NCBI GenBank assembly: GCA_039029315.1
Contig: JBCCGK010000046.1
Coordinates: 1 to 64,000, forward strand
Reading direction: 5' to 3'
Origin: JBCCCJ01 sp039029315
GTDB taxonomy: Bacteria; Bacteroidota; Bacteroidia; J057
Length of the DNA stretch: 64,000 nt
Made by a program: the position numbers and the translations under genes
In this document: in pieces, positions 45,535 through 55,308 of the stretch
How positions within the stretch are numbered: position 1 is the stretch's first letter
How the letters are laid out: the number at the start of each line of letters is the position of its first letter
The notes under the pieces: model-generated
The model's input: the letters and a program-made list of their open reading frames with translations, nothing else
Databases searched by the model: none
What the model was told of the DNA's origin: nothing

Positions 45535-45542
45535 AAAATCCC

Positions 45543-46094
45543 ATGTCTGTACACGAATATCACTTCCTCACCAAATGGCGTCTGGAGGCTTCCCCTGAAG
45601 TTGTCTATCGTACCCTGGAAGATGTCGAACAATTGGCAGTCTGGTGGCCATCTGTCTATCTGGATGTGAAGGTCCTGAAGCCTGGAGGCGAGCGGGGCAT
45701 CGGCAAGGAAGTCGCCTTGTACACCAAAGGTTGGCTGCCTTATACCCTGAAATGGCAATTCACTGTCACTGAAGCAGCGTTTCCGAAGGGATACAGTCTG
45801 CGTGCGAATGGAGATTTCGCTGGAACGGGAACCTGGACATTTACCCCTTTGGCAGATGGATATACTGAAGCCGTTTATGATTGGCGAATCAGCGCAGAGA
45901 AACCGATTCTGAAGTACCTCTCTTTTCTCATGAAACCCCTCTTCTCTGCCAATCACCACTGGGCGATGCGCAAAGGGGATGAAAGCCTGAAACTGGAACT
46001 TCAGCGGCGATTGAACCCTGATCGGATTGGTCAGATTCCCGGACCTCCGCCCCCAACATTTCCGCATAATCTTACCAATAACACAGTCTTTTGA
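45543..46094 (+). CDS. SRPBCC/polyketide-cyclase-like lipid-binding protein
   Basis: The 183-residue protein has no signal peptide. It shows the START/SRPBCC fold pattern: a first strand (EYHFLTKWRLEASPEVVYRTLEDV split over strand and helix), a hydrophobic pocket with WWPSVYLDVKVLKPGG, central beta strands (LKWQFTVTEAAFPKGYSLR) and a late helix near 130-160. Family members bind lipids, polyketides or hydrophobic ligands. Co-transcription with the upstream secreted propeller gene is likely from the eight-base gap. The ligand is unknown. Confidence 0.8.
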   Translation: MSVHEYHFLTKWRLEASPEVVYRTLEDVEQLAVWWPSVYLDVKVLKPGGERGIGKEVALYTKGWLPYTLKWQFTVTEAAFPKGYSLRANGDFAGTGTWTFTPLADGYTEAVYDWRISAEKPILKYLSFLMKPLFSANHHWAMRKGDESLKLELQRRLNPDRIGQIPGPPPPTFPHNLTNNTVF

Positions 46095-46366
46095 CGGTTG
46101 CTCAACTGCTATAGGGTAACGCAACATAAGTTTTTTCTTATTGCCCCCTCATACACAAAACAATCAATTCCCCAATGGCCTTTTCTCCTGGAAAGCAGAA
46201 ATATGATCGCTAATCCGAACGCTTGAAGGGGATGACAAGTGAAAAGGGGGGTCTGCAACGTATCAAAAAAATTCATGTTACAGCATGCTAACCCAGACAG
46301 CTTGGCAAGGCTATTGAACCTGGTCCAAAGAATGATTTAAACACAATTTACCTACTCAATTTTTCA

Positions 46367-49300
46367 ATGAAAAAGCAAATACTCTTTCTCATATGGCTAT
46401 TCTTTCTGAATAGCATCCCTTCCCTTTTTGCTCAGAGCGAGATCTTCAATGTCTATCTAAGTCCACGCAATGTCGTGCCACCTGTCCGAAATGGGCAAGG
46501 GCTTGGAGACATGCGGATTTCCTATGATTCTGCCAATTGTAGCCTTAACTTTTTGGGAGGCTCACTCAGGGTAGAAGCAGGAGATACGATCCAGGATGTG
46601 ATCCTTCAGGGATTGAGACCAGGACAGGCTAGGTTTGATATTGGGATTCCACCAGCCTTAAATATCAATTCAACTGTGATGTTTGATCCAGCTGCCCCTC
46701 ACAAAGCTACCATTGGATTTGGTTCATCGATCAATTTCTCTTCAGATAACGATGCTGTGGCACTAAAGACTGCCTTCAGCAAGGATGCGATCTCTGTGGT
46801 GGTGTATACAAAAAAAGGTGGCGTTGTTCGTGGAGCCATACGAGGGGCACTTGGTAGGGATTTCGGCGTTTCAGGATTGGCTTCCTATACCGCCAATACC
46901 TATGGTAGCAATGTTGCTCCCCCTATCATCTCGGATGCCAAGGGCTCCTTTGAAGCCTTTACTGTCCAGAATAACCTTCTAATAACGGGTACGGTGAAGA
47001 TGGAGAATGTTGAAGAAAGATTTGTCATGGCGACGCTTCGTACAGGGAAACCAGGCGAAAAAGGACAAGTCCTTGATACCTTAACGGCAAAAATTGATAC
47101 AGTCAATGATTGTGTCATTTTTAATTTGAGAGACAATGGCACAATCCTGAACTATCAGCAACAGGATCTTCTGGGACGTGGGATGTTCCATATTGCCATC
47201 CACACCCAAGAACATCCGATGGGTGAAATCCGAGATCAATTACAGATCGCGACAAGTTCTTACCGAACCAGACTCACAGGCTTGCATGCAGATAGACGGA
47301 CGTGTTCGGGAGGCAACGGGCAAGTTACCTTATTTGTCGAAAGAGATAGTATTCTGAATGTCGTTGGGGTGATCAATGACCTGGGAAAAGACTTCGCGGA
47401 AGCGGCTATATACTGTGGCGCACCTGGCCAGCCAGGCACCAAACTGTTTGACTTGACTTTTGGACCAGATTTTGGCTCAACGACCAGTGGAACCTTTGAT
47501 CCATTTTTCAATCGATATGTGATGGATAGCCTCACCCAGGCCAAGCTTCGGCAAGGTTTGCTGTATGTCTATATCTCAACGGCATCATTTGATACCAAGA
47601 CAGATCTTCGAGGGCATATATTTCCTGAATCCCAGATTCGGCTAGAAGGATTTTTCTCTGGAGATCAGGCCGTTCCTCCTACCAGAAATCAGACTACTGG
47701 AGAAATTGCCGTGAGTATCACAGATACTGTAGTCCATATTGAAGGCTCAGTGAATCCATCTAATCCTGGTGATACCCTGGCGCCGGAAGTAGTCTTTGGT
47801 TTACCTGGAAAAAAGGGAACAACAGCCCTTCCACTGACAGCATTGGGAGACACATTTGCGCAATCAGCGATTATTCCGGCAGACCAAAATCGATTTTCTA
47901 TAACGTCTACGGAAGTCAGCAATTTTGTGCTAGGGAATGCTGCAATTGTCTGTCGGGGAGATACTTTTGCTGAAGAAGTTCGTGCAAACATTGGCATAGA
48001 AGCCAATCAGGCCTACTATGCCAGTATCTTTGGCACAGGTACCAGCCCAACGAATGAGACAGATGCCTCCGGGGGGATCCATCTCTGGAAAAATGGTAAT
48101 CAAATCACCCTGGCTGGGAGTATCAGTGGTGTTTCTGGAGGTATAGATTCTGAAGGAGGATTGACCATTGGTACAGGATTTTTTGGCGATACTGTAGCAT
48201 CAACAATGAAGGTCGCGCATCGGGAAGATCCTGTGTCAGGGGACATCAGCGTCAGTGCCGATACGGTGTACCAATTGCCAGGCAGTCAGGATGATAGCAT
48301 CAAAAAGATGTTGTTGGGGGTTTCTGTCAAGCGAGACTTTGTGTTGGAAGAAATTCTGGGAGGCACCTTTACCTCAGCTGAAGGGATCAGCTTTTATGCC
48401 AACCTCAAGGGAAGCAATGAGGTTGATCCTGTCCGTTCTCCTGCCAGCGGGAAAGTCTTGTTTAATCTCTTTGGGAACACCTTGATCTATGCTGGAAAAG
48501 TTGAAAACCTGAAAGGAAAAACCATGCCTGATGGCAGTCGCATTTATATGGGCGCAGCTGGAAGTAATGGGTCTGAAGTAGGGGAAATGGTAGGCCTTTT
48601 TCCTGGAGGAAACCCGAAGACTGTCCACTATCACTCTTTGAATGGAGAGTTCGACAACTTTATAGAGCTCACCATGCAGCAAGTCGCAGCCTTGAAAGCG
48701 GGCCTGTTGTATATGAATATTTCGACAGATTCTTTTCCCGAGGGAGAAATTCGTGGACAAATCTTGCCCCTATCTAATGAAATCCCAACAGAAGCTCCTA
48801 CGCTTAATTCCTCTACCACAATTCCTAGCCTGAACACCTTCCATGTGCAAGGATTTGACTTGAGCTGGTCTGCAGGATTAGACAATAATGAACAGAAGAA
48901 TTATCTGCTGGAAATCGGAACAAATCCAATGCTCTCCAATCCCGCAATATTTGTCAATGTGCCAGCTGCAACCACTTACTCCCTACAACCCAATGATATT
49001 TTTGCGCTGGATGCGGCCCTGCTTCAGCAGATGGTAGCGACAGGGGATACGGCGATTCTGTATGGCCGGATCAGCCTTTCAGATGGGAGTGAATGCAAAG
49101 AAGGTATGATCGTTCCATTTGAAGTAATCCGCTTATCTCCCGCAACAGGAATATCGCGGGACCAATTTGAGGATATTTCCTTCAATTTTTTTCCCAATCC
49201 AGTAAGAGATATCCTGCATCTGAGTTTTGAGAGTCCTTCTCGAATAGCGGGGAGTTTGACTGTTCTGGATATAACTGGAAAACAACTGTACAAGGAAGTG

Positions 49301-49429
49301 ATTACACTTTCTCCGGGTCCCCAGCAACACAGCCTGTTCCTTCATCAATTGTCAGATGGCTTCTATCAGCTTGTCATTGAGATTCAAGGAAAAGGAATCT
49401 TGACTGAGAAATTAATCATTCGACGATAA
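46367..49429 (+). CDS. Secreted protein with six tandem CHRD-like modules and T9SS domain
   Basis: The 1020-residue protein has a signal peptide (ending SLFAQ). Six successive ~125-residue CHRD-type modules follow, beginning near residues 27, 172, 300, 428, 555 and 678. Each starts with a pattern like YANLKGSNEVDPVRS and several close with a GEIRGQI- or GAIRGAL-type motif. They vary strongly from one another, so this is an old expansion. A further sandwich region (about 815-930) and a T9SS domain (FFPNPVRDILHLSF, then LSDGFYQLVI) finish the protein. CHRD domains in bacteria are of unknown function; surface display is the best inference. It precedes another T9SS gene by 32 bases. Confidence 0.88.
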   Translation: MKKQILFLIWLFFLNSIPSLFAQSEIFNVYLSPRNVVPPVRNGQGLGDMRISYDSANCSLNFLGGSLRVEAGDTIQDVILQGLRPGQARFDIGIPPALNINSTVMFDPAAPHKATIGFGSSINFSSDNDAVALKTAFSKDAISVVVYTKKGGVVRGAIRGALGRDFGVSGLASYTANTYGSNVAPPIISDAKGSFEAFTVQNNLLITGTVKMENVEERFVMATLRTGKPGEKGQVLDTLTAKIDTVNDCVIFNLRDNGTILNYQQQDLLGRGMFHIAIHTQEHPMGEIRDQLQIATSSYRTRLTGLHADRRTCSGGNGQVTLFVERDSILNVVGVINDLGKDFAEAAIYCGAPGQPGTKLFDLTFGPDFGSTTSGTFDPFFNRYVMDSLTQAKLRQGLLYVYISTASFDTKTDLRGHIFPESQIRLEGFFSGDQAVPPTRNQTTGEIAVSITDTVVHIEGSVNPSNPGDTLAPEVVFGLPGKKGTTALPLTALGDTFAQSAIIPADQNRFSITSTEVSNFVLGNAAIVCRGDTFAEEVRANIGIEANQAYYASIFGTGTSPTNETDASGGIHLWKNGNQITLAGSISGVSGGIDSEGGLTIGTGFFGDTVASTMKVAHREDPVSGDISVSADTVYQLPGSQDDSIKKMLLGVSVKRDFVLEEILGGTFTSAEGISFYANLKGSNEVDPVRSPASGKVLFNLFGNTLIYAGKVENLKGKTMPDGSRIYMGAAGSNGSEVGEMVGLFPGGNPKTVHYHSLNGEFDNFIELTMQQVAALKAGLLYMNISTDSFPEGEIRGQILPLSNEIPTEAPTLNSSTTIPSLNTFHVQGFDLSWSAGLDNNEQKNYLLEIGTNPMLSNPAIFVNVPAATTYSLQPNDIFALDAALLQQMVATGDTAILYGRISLSDGSECKEGMIVPFEVIRLSPATGISRDQFEDISFNFFPNPVRDILHLSFESPSRIAGSLTVLDITGKQLYKEVITLSPGPQQHSLFLHQLSDGFYQLVIEIQGKGILTEKLIIRR

Positions 49430-49461
49430 CAATCTTTCATCAATACTCAACAAATCATATA

Positions 49462-51777
49462 ATGAAAAAGCAAGGAACGCTATTCTTATTACTGGCCTTT
49501 CTTCTTGGTAGCATCCTCTGCACCTTTGGTCAGATAAAACACAATCATGCAGATGCTCCTCCCGGAATCTTTGATAAAATCACAGGAACATTACATGGCG
49601 ATCAACCTGTATATGTTGGTGGTTTTGCCAATAAAGGGGGCTATGCAGCAGTAGGCTATACGGCAAGATTTGCCCAGCCATTTGATGATATTCTCATTAT
49701 TCGCCTGGATCATGAAGGGAATGTGATCTATTCCCGAACCCTCCGCACGCCATCTGGTGAGCAGGCCCGGGGAATTAGCCGCCGCAACCAACATAACTTT
49801 TTTGTGGCTGGCTATGCGCCCCATCCTGGAGGAAATTTAGAATTTGATCCTGTTCTGATCAAAATGGACAATGATGGCAATACGATTTGGGCCAATACCT
49901 ATGGAGATCCCGGAACGGGTTTCGGGGATCAATTCAGCGCTGTGACGCATGATGGGAATGGAGGAGCTTTCGCGACAGGACGGATGTACAGCAGTGTCCT
50001 GGCCACCAAAGTGGACTCTAATGGCAATGTACAGTGGGCAGGTACCCATGGCATGGGAGGAGGAAATTCTGTCATCCAAACAAGTGATGGCGGATATTTG
50101 ATTGTGGGGGAAAACAGTGTACGCACCAAAGTCATCAAACTCTCAGCCAATGGCACCCGTGAATGGGTGAAAGAATACGGAAATGGTGTCTCGATGAGTG
50201 GCAAAAGTGTCGTGGAAAATGACAAAGGCTATCTCGTAGCTGGGGTTGCGAATCGGCCGCTCAGAGGGGATGATGGCTTTTTGATGCAATTGGACTTCCT
50301 CGGAGATACCATGTGGACCAAGGCTTATGGCAATCCTATCGACAATACCTTCTCGATGGTCGATCTCTTTGATGACAGCAGTGTGGCAGCAATGGCTATT
50401 GCTGGTACCTACCATCATGGCAGCAATGGCAACAAGCACTCCTGGATGATGACCCTGGATGAAGATGGAGATACCCTTGCCCAAAGCTTTTACCAATCTC
50501 GTTCAGGAGGGGTGGAATTAACAGGCGGAATCATCAACAATTATGGAGGGATTCTGGGAATTGGGTTAGATTTTGGCAGCTACAGACCCGGAGATGGGAA
50601 CTTTTACTTCCTAAGTACAGATACCATTCTGCGCAGTGAAGGCTGTCCACCGATCAATCTGAATATATCAGATTTTACCATTGATGATATGTCGGTCACG
50701 ATCACCAATGATACCGTATTCAATCCGCTGAGTCCGGAACTACTACCCATTACCTTTACAGTTCTCGATACCATGATTGATACGGACACCTCGATTGTAG
50801 GCGAATTTACCGGAGCTATCAAGCTGGATAATTTTCCCTTTACCAAAGCAATTATAGAAGTATATGGCGCACCAGATGGAGATACCTTATACCATCCTCT
50901 GGGAGATACGATCAAGGTCGATAGTACAGGGAAATGGAAGTGGGACTACAACCAATTGTTTGATTCTGAATATCCATATGGCGACAAAAGATGGCCCTCC
51001 TTCTATATTGCTGCAAGTCCTGATACCATTCCCAACCACAACGTGCTCAAGACCTATGCGCCTTTCGGTGTGCGTTGGTATGAGGCCACCAAACAGGAAA
51101 TGAATGGATGCAAGGTCCAACAGATCCCTATCGATATGACTTCCTACCAACCCTATCCTTTAGGGAATGGGACTTTTGGCGGGCAAGTCATCGCAGGCAA
51201 AGACCATCCTGATCTGACATTAGAATCTCCTATTCCCAATATTCCCATCATCCTGAGAGATGAGAACCATATCGTCATAGGACAAAGCCTTACTGATGAA
51301 AATGGAAGGTTTCAGTTTGAGGATGTGCCTGATTTTCCAATAGGAAGAACCTATGAATTTGATATAGATATTCCAGCTCTAGCCCTCATCAATCCGCATG
51401 AAAACATCAGCCCTCATGCACGATTCTCAGGCGATCCTTCCTATGATTATGTTGTAGGACGAAACACCATCCTTGGAATCGTAACAACCGACACAACAAC
51501 AGCTATTCACGATCCCCTGACAGATGTCTTTCAACTGTCTCTGGCACCCAATCCAGCACAAGAAGAGGTACGAGTAGAATTTCTGGTTCCCGAATCAGAA
51601 GCCAGTCTTGTCTTGACAGATATGCTTGGGCGAGAGGTGTATCGACATCATGAGAAGTTGGGAAGAGGCACACATTCCCTTCGCATTTCTCTAACAACTA
51701 TGGATGCAGGTCTATATATCGCCAGAGTGGAGAGCACAACTCTTGGCATGCAGCTCCAAAAACTCCTCATTAAGTGA
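49462..51777 (+). CDS. Secreted propeller-like T9SS protein with SdrD-B-like segment
   Basis: The 771-residue protein has a signal peptide (ending CTFGQ). Up to about residue 390 it has repeated units such as LIRLDHEGNVIYSRTL, IKMDNDGNTIWANTYG, TKVDSNGNVQWAGTHG and MQLDFLGDTMWTKAYG, the pattern of bacterial delta-60/SBBP-type beta-propeller repeats. A beta-rich middle follows, with a prealbumin-like domain near 590-650 (PNIPIILRDENHIVIGQSLTDENG), and a T9SS domain closes it (LAPNPAQEEVRVEF, then MDAGLYIARV). It follows the CHRD gene closely, so the pair may be co-expressed surface proteins. Confidence 0.85.
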   Translation: MKKQGTLFLLLAFLLGSILCTFGQIKHNHADAPPGIFDKITGTLHGDQPVYVGGFANKGGYAAVGYTARFAQPFDDILIIRLDHEGNVIYSRTLRTPSGEQARGISRRNQHNFFVAGYAPHPGGNLEFDPVLIKMDNDGNTIWANTYGDPGTGFGDQFSAVTHDGNGGAFATGRMYSSVLATKVDSNGNVQWAGTHGMGGGNSVIQTSDGGYLIVGENSVRTKVIKLSANGTREWVKEYGNGVSMSGKSVVENDKGYLVAGVANRPLRGDDGFLMQLDFLGDTMWTKAYGNPIDNTFSMVDLFDDSSVAAMAIAGTYHHGSNGNKHSWMMTLDEDGDTLAQSFYQSRSGGVELTGGIINNYGGILGIGLDFGSYRPGDGNFYFLSTDTILRSEGCPPINLNISDFTIDDMSVTITNDTVFNPLSPELLPITFTVLDTMIDTDTSIVGEFTGAIKLDNFPFTKAIIEVYGAPDGDTLYHPLGDTIKVDSTGKWKWDYNQLFDSEYPYGDKRWPSFYIAASPDTIPNHNVLKTYAPFGVRWYEATKQEMNGCKVQQIPIDMTSYQPYPLGNGTFGGQVIAGKDHPDLTLESPIPNIPIILRDENHIVIGQSLTDENGRFQFEDVPDFPIGRTYEFDIDIPALALINPHENISPHARFSGDPSYDYVVGRNTILGIVTTDTTTAIHDPLTDVFQLSLAPNPAQEEVRVEFLVPESEASLVLTDMLGREVYRHHEKLGRGTHSLRISLTTMDAGLYIARVESTTLGMQLQKLLIK

Positions 51778-51798
51778 GGATTAAGGCGTTTCAGTGAG

Positions 51799-51816
51799 CC
51801 CGCCAGCAAGGGCGGG
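51799..51816. terminator. GC-rich hairpin between convergent genes
   Basis: CCCGCC and GGCGGG flank six bases, 21 bases after the stop of the preceding secreted protein and before a convergent small gene. The strong stem fits a terminator, although no T-run follows directly. Confidence 0.5.
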
Positions 51817-51865
51817 AGGATAGAGCTGTTTATACTTTCTCTCAGGCATAGAATTTCCCGACTTA

Positions 51866-52225
51866 TCAAGGTTTCTGATAAGCCTGTGGGACGAAGAAGG
51901 CAAGTTTTCCCATCGTTTGCTGGTCCATAGATGTTATCTTGAGATGCCTGCGGTATTTGCCTTTGCCTTCCAACAGCTTCTCAGGATCATTCATGAGATA
52001 GCCATTGCCGAACTCCATAGAGACATGATGGGTATAGGCAAAAAGGCCTGCAAAATCTTCTTCCAACGAAAACAAGATGCCTCCATACATCATACGTTCC
52101 TTAGCGTCGGGATACTGCTCAAACAAGATGGCTCTGGCAGCCAGGATGATTTGATATTTTGGAGAATCGACGATCTGAAGATTGTCGAGAAAAGCCTGCA
52201 CTTTCTGATCGGATGAGGTAGACAT
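51866..52225 (-). CDS. DUF1801 domain protein
   Basis: The 119-residue protein shows the DUF1801 (YdhG-like) pattern: IILAARAILFEQYPDAKERMMYGG, a beta core with LFAYTHHVSMEFGNG, and a final KYRRHLKITSMDQ segment. These small soluble proteins are common in Bacteroidota; function is unknown, with an iron-chaperone-like fold relation proposed for the family. It stands alone, facing the secreted propeller gene. Confidence 0.8.
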   Translation of the reverse strand: MSTSSDQKVQAFLDNLQIVDSPKYQIILAARAILFEQYPDAKERMMYGGILFSLEEDFAGLFAYTHHVSMEFGNGYLMNDPEKLLEGKGKYRRHLKITSMDQQTMGKLAFFVPQAYQKP

Positions 52226-52305
52226 GTGATTGACACATTGACAATTGAGACAATGAAGATATGGCAGGTTGGATTCTCTGGAACAAAGGTAGGGATTTTC
52301 AGGAA

Positions 52306-52690
52306 CTATAGGATGGGCTCATCAATTTTTAGATGCTGGGAGACACTGATTAAGGTCTGTTTCTGTTCATCCTTTTCTGTATTGACAATCTTATTGGATA
52401 CATACAGGTAATTCCAACAAATGATGGCACTTTTAATCAGTCGTTTGCAGGCCTCAGCAATGCGTTGTTCGTGCCTATTTGGGAAAATCATTCTCCCCCA
52501 TTGGCGAAAAAGACAGCCTTTGAAAGACGGTTAGATAATTCTACTTTGTTGAGTTGTCGCTGAACGATTTGTCTAAACTCCAGGTCATCAACGTACTGAA
52601 GGATATAGATGCTTTTAATGATCTTGCCATATTCTTTGAGCGTCTGGTATACCGGGTGTTGCCCTGGAGATTTCAGATATCTATTTCAAT
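52306..52690 (-). pseudogene. Tn3-family transposase fragment (C-terminal part), frameshifted
   Basis: On the minus strand, from about 52670 down, one frame reads QHPVYQTLKEYGKIIKSIYI, then a segment with QYVDDLEFRQIVQRQLNK, then LSKAVFFANGGE and a stop. A neighbouring frame then continues as MIFPNRHEQRIAEACKRLI, then KSAIICWNYLYVS. This is the order of the C-terminal catalytic region of Tn3-type TnpA (IIK...RYIDD...QLNKGE...ARAVFF...LNL..AAI..WN..Y). So the fragment is frameshifted and lacks the N-terminal two thirds and the very end. No Tn3 terminal repeat is seen. It directly abuts a truncated AraC gene at about 52690. Confidence 0.8.
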
Positions 52691-52695
52691 GATTT

Positions 52696-53250
52696 AAGAA
52701 TAGCCATAAAAGCAGGAAAAGGAGATATGAAGCCTTGCATTTATCCGAAAAGGAGATGATAGCACTAAAAGAGTTGGTAAATAAAATCGATTTTGAAATC
52801 AATCAGAATTTGGATCGGCATTCTCATGAACTAATCATCCAAAATTTAGAACTAATATTAAAATATTGCCATCGGTATTACGACCGTCAATTTTATTCCA
52901 GGACCATTTTAAATAAAGACTTAATCGCTGAATTCGAACAATTTATTAAGAACTACATTTCCGCCGAAAAATTATTAGAAACCGGGATTCCAACAGTTCA
53001 GCAATGTGGTGATGCCTTGAATATGTCTGGACACTACTTAAGTGACATGCTGAGAGCAGAGACAGGTAAAAGTGCCAAAGAGCATATCACCACGGCAGTC
53101 ATAGATAAAGCAAAAATACAGTAATTAAATTCACCAGAATCTGTTAGCAGAATTGCTTATGATTTGGGATTTAAATATCCGAATCATTTCAGCAAGTTGT
53201 TTAAAGCACAAACCGGAATGAGTCCAAGCGAATATAGAAGGTCAAACTAA
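52696..53250 (+). pseudogene. Truncated and stop-interrupted AraC-family regulator
   Basis: The frame from about 52696 encodes EALHLSEKEMIALKELVNKI, an acid-rich linker and RTILNKDLIAEFEQFIKNY. It then reads as an AraC helix-turn-helix (PTVQQCGDALNMSGHYLSDML) up to AVIDKAKIQ and a TAA stop at about 53122-53124. The same frame resumes at once with SPESVSRIAYDLGFKYPNHF, then a SKLFKAQTGMSPSEYRR-type second helix-turn-helix, ending with TAA at 53248-53250. The N-terminal cupin domain expected for this type is missing, cut off where the Tn3 remnant starts. One stop in the linker helix and the missing N-terminus mark a dead gene. Confidence 0.82.
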
Positions 53251-53378
53251 CCTCTGCAGAATGTAAGTGAGTTTAACATTAGAAGGTTGAAAAGAACAGA
53301 GGGGTTGGAATGGGTTATAGAATTTAGCCCAGTATTTCAACCTCAAACTCGCATAGAAAATTTGAATTGTTAATGTAG

Positions 53379-54962
53379 TCATTCAATTTCCACTGCCCTT
53401 CGTCCATGCTCAACGACAAAGTTGGCGCGAGTGATCAATGGCGCTCCTCGTTTCGTAACAAATTCGACAGCCTGAAAATCGGTCTTCCATTCGCTGGGGG
53501 TGACCACACATTTCACATATCCGCGTTCGCGGGAATGAAACTTCAGGAAGGGGTTATCGCGCATGAGGCCCTCGTATCCATCCGGTTTCAGCGAACCGTC
53601 ACCGCCGGAAGTAATGGAAGTCCCTACGAACTCCACACCCACGGTCTTTTCTTCAGGTCGGCTATAATCTACTTTCAGTTCGTTGACCCAATTGGAGTGG
53701 ATATCACCCGTCAATACGATGGGATTGGATATGTTCTCATTTCCCAGGAAATTCATCAACCGTCTTCGGCTTGCATCGTATCCCGGCCACTGATCGACGG
53801 AAAATCTTTGCCCTGCTCCGGGATCCCGATCGATGCTCGCCATCATAACCTGTTGTGCCAGGACATTCCAGCGGGATTTCGAGCTCCGCAGTTGTTTTGC
53901 CAGCCATTTTTCCTGCCTGGTGCCCAGCATCGTAGCCTTGGGGTCGAATACAGCGTCACATAGTGGGCCACTTTTATCACCACAGGGTTGATCGGTGCGG
54001 TATTGGCGGGTATCCAGAACATTGAATTCGAGTAATCGGCCGAACTGTATGTTGCGATACAACTTCATATCCGGCCCACGCGGGATGGCTGCCCGCCGCA
54101 ACGGCATGTGCTCATAGTAGGCTTGGTAGGCATTCGCACGACGCAAGAGAAATGCTTCCCGCGCAATGCCCGCCTCTTCCGACACGGCATTTGCATAGTT
54201 GTTGTCAAACTCGTGATCATCCCAGGTGAGGATCCAGGGAGCGGCGGCGTGAACGGCTTGCAGCGCCGGATCCATTTTGTATTGAGAGATGCGTCGCCGG
54301 TAATCATCGAGGGTTTGGATCTCTTCCCCAATATGTTTTCGGACGCGACCGTCTTTTCCCGCGTATTCGTAAATGTAATCCCCCAGGTGGATGACCAGAT
54401 CCAGCGACTCCTCAAGCATGTGTTCATAGGCAGTGAAGTAGCCAGATTCGAAATGCTGGCAAGAGGCGAAAGCGAACTGGAATTTGTCTATCATCGCTTT
54501 TTTAGCGGGAGTTGTCCGCGTCCGCCCGACAGGACTGACTTCGCCACCGGCTTTAAATTGGTAGAAATACCAACGATCCGGTTCCAGACCCTGCACTTCT
54601 ACGTGAACAGAATGAGCCAGCTCCGGTGTTGCAATCTCCTGCCCGGCAGCTACGACCTGTGACATGTTTTCATCTTTGGCCACCATCCAATCGACGGCGA
54701 CATTGATCAATGGCATTCCGCCGCCCTCCAGCGGTTTGGGGGCAAGACGGGTCCACAATACAAAACCATCGGCGGCCGGATCTCCTGACGCAATGCCCAA
54801 TTGGAAAGGATAATCCGAGAAGGGAAGGCGTTTTCGAACCAACGATTGAAGTGGAAAATCGATCAATAAGGGCCAGGCTGCCGCTGAATAGAAGCCGGCT
54901 CGGAGGAGCGTACGTCGGCGTCGGCGATTTTCTATTAAAAAACTTGAATGTTTGTCCGGCAT
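53379..54962 (-). CDS. PhoD-like alkaline phosphatase (Tat-exported)
   Basis: I take Met at 54962 (MPDKHSSFLIENRRRRRT) as start, since a twin-arginine-type signal (RRRRRTLLRAGFYSAAAW) follows. The 527-residue enzyme shows PhoD hallmarks: SGDPAADGFVLWTRLAP near 65, FASCQHFESGYFTAYEHM, LVIHLGDYIYEY, TWDDHEFDNNY, and VLTGDIHSNWVNEL for late metal ligands. It is a Ca/Fe-type phosphomonoesterase/phosphodiesterase. The gene is visibly richer in GC (many CG-rich codons) than its neighbours, suggesting recent transfer, and it lies next to the Tn3/AraC scar. Confidence 0.88.
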   Translation of the reverse strand: MPDKHSSFLIENRRRRRTLLRAGFYSAAAWPLLIDFPLQSLVRKRLPFSDYPFQLGIASGDPAADGFVLWTRLAPKPLEGGGMPLINVAVDWMVAKDENMSQVVAAGQEIATPELAHSVHVEVQGLEPDRWYFYQFKAGGEVSPVGRTRTTPAKKAMIDKFQFAFASCQHFESGYFTAYEHMLEESLDLVIHLGDYIYEYAGKDGRVRKHIGEEIQTLDDYRRRISQYKMDPALQAVHAAAPWILTWDDHEFDNNYANAVSEEAGIAREAFLLRRANAYQAYYEHMPLRRAAIPRGPDMKLYRNIQFGRLLEFNVLDTRQYRTDQPCGDKSGPLCDAVFDPKATMLGTRQEKWLAKQLRSSKSRWNVLAQQVMMASIDRDPGAGQRFSVDQWPGYDASRRRLMNFLGNENISNPIVLTGDIHSNWVNELKVDYSRPEEKTVGVEFVGTSITSGGDGSLKPDGYEGLMRDNPFLKFHSRERGYVKCVVTPSEWKTDFQAVEFVTKRGAPLITRANFVVEHGRRAVEIE

Positions 54963-55308
54963 GTGTAGGAGATGAATTGGCCTGCAATAATTGAACTTCA
55001 ATGTACGGAACTTTTGACAAATCCTGATCATTACCCCTGTTGCAATCGAAACACATGCGGCCAACAAAAGACAATCACAGAATTCGTTAAAGGATGGCTG
55101 CAGGTGTTACAACCAGAGAAATCTGTTGCCGCTCCTGCTGCGAATGCGATGTTGTATTAATTGTTGCCCTCTGGTTGCTGACTTGCACCGCTGATCGAAA
55201 GAAGGAGCAGGCAAGCGAGGAGGGTGTGAGATTCTACGTCTATGTCGACTGCAATGAGATAGCCACATTGTTTAAGAAAGTTGAGCTGTCGTTCTCTGGC
55301 TCCCATAT
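54963..55308. other. Intergenic stretch upstream of the PhoD gene
   Basis: This 346-base gap keeps the GC-richer character of the PhoD gene in its first part. The best open frame (55094-55333, plus strand) has a hydrophobic segment and an LLTC motif but overlaps the end of the GrpB-like gene and has a Cys-rich start unlike known families. I see no convincing gene. Confidence 0.35.
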
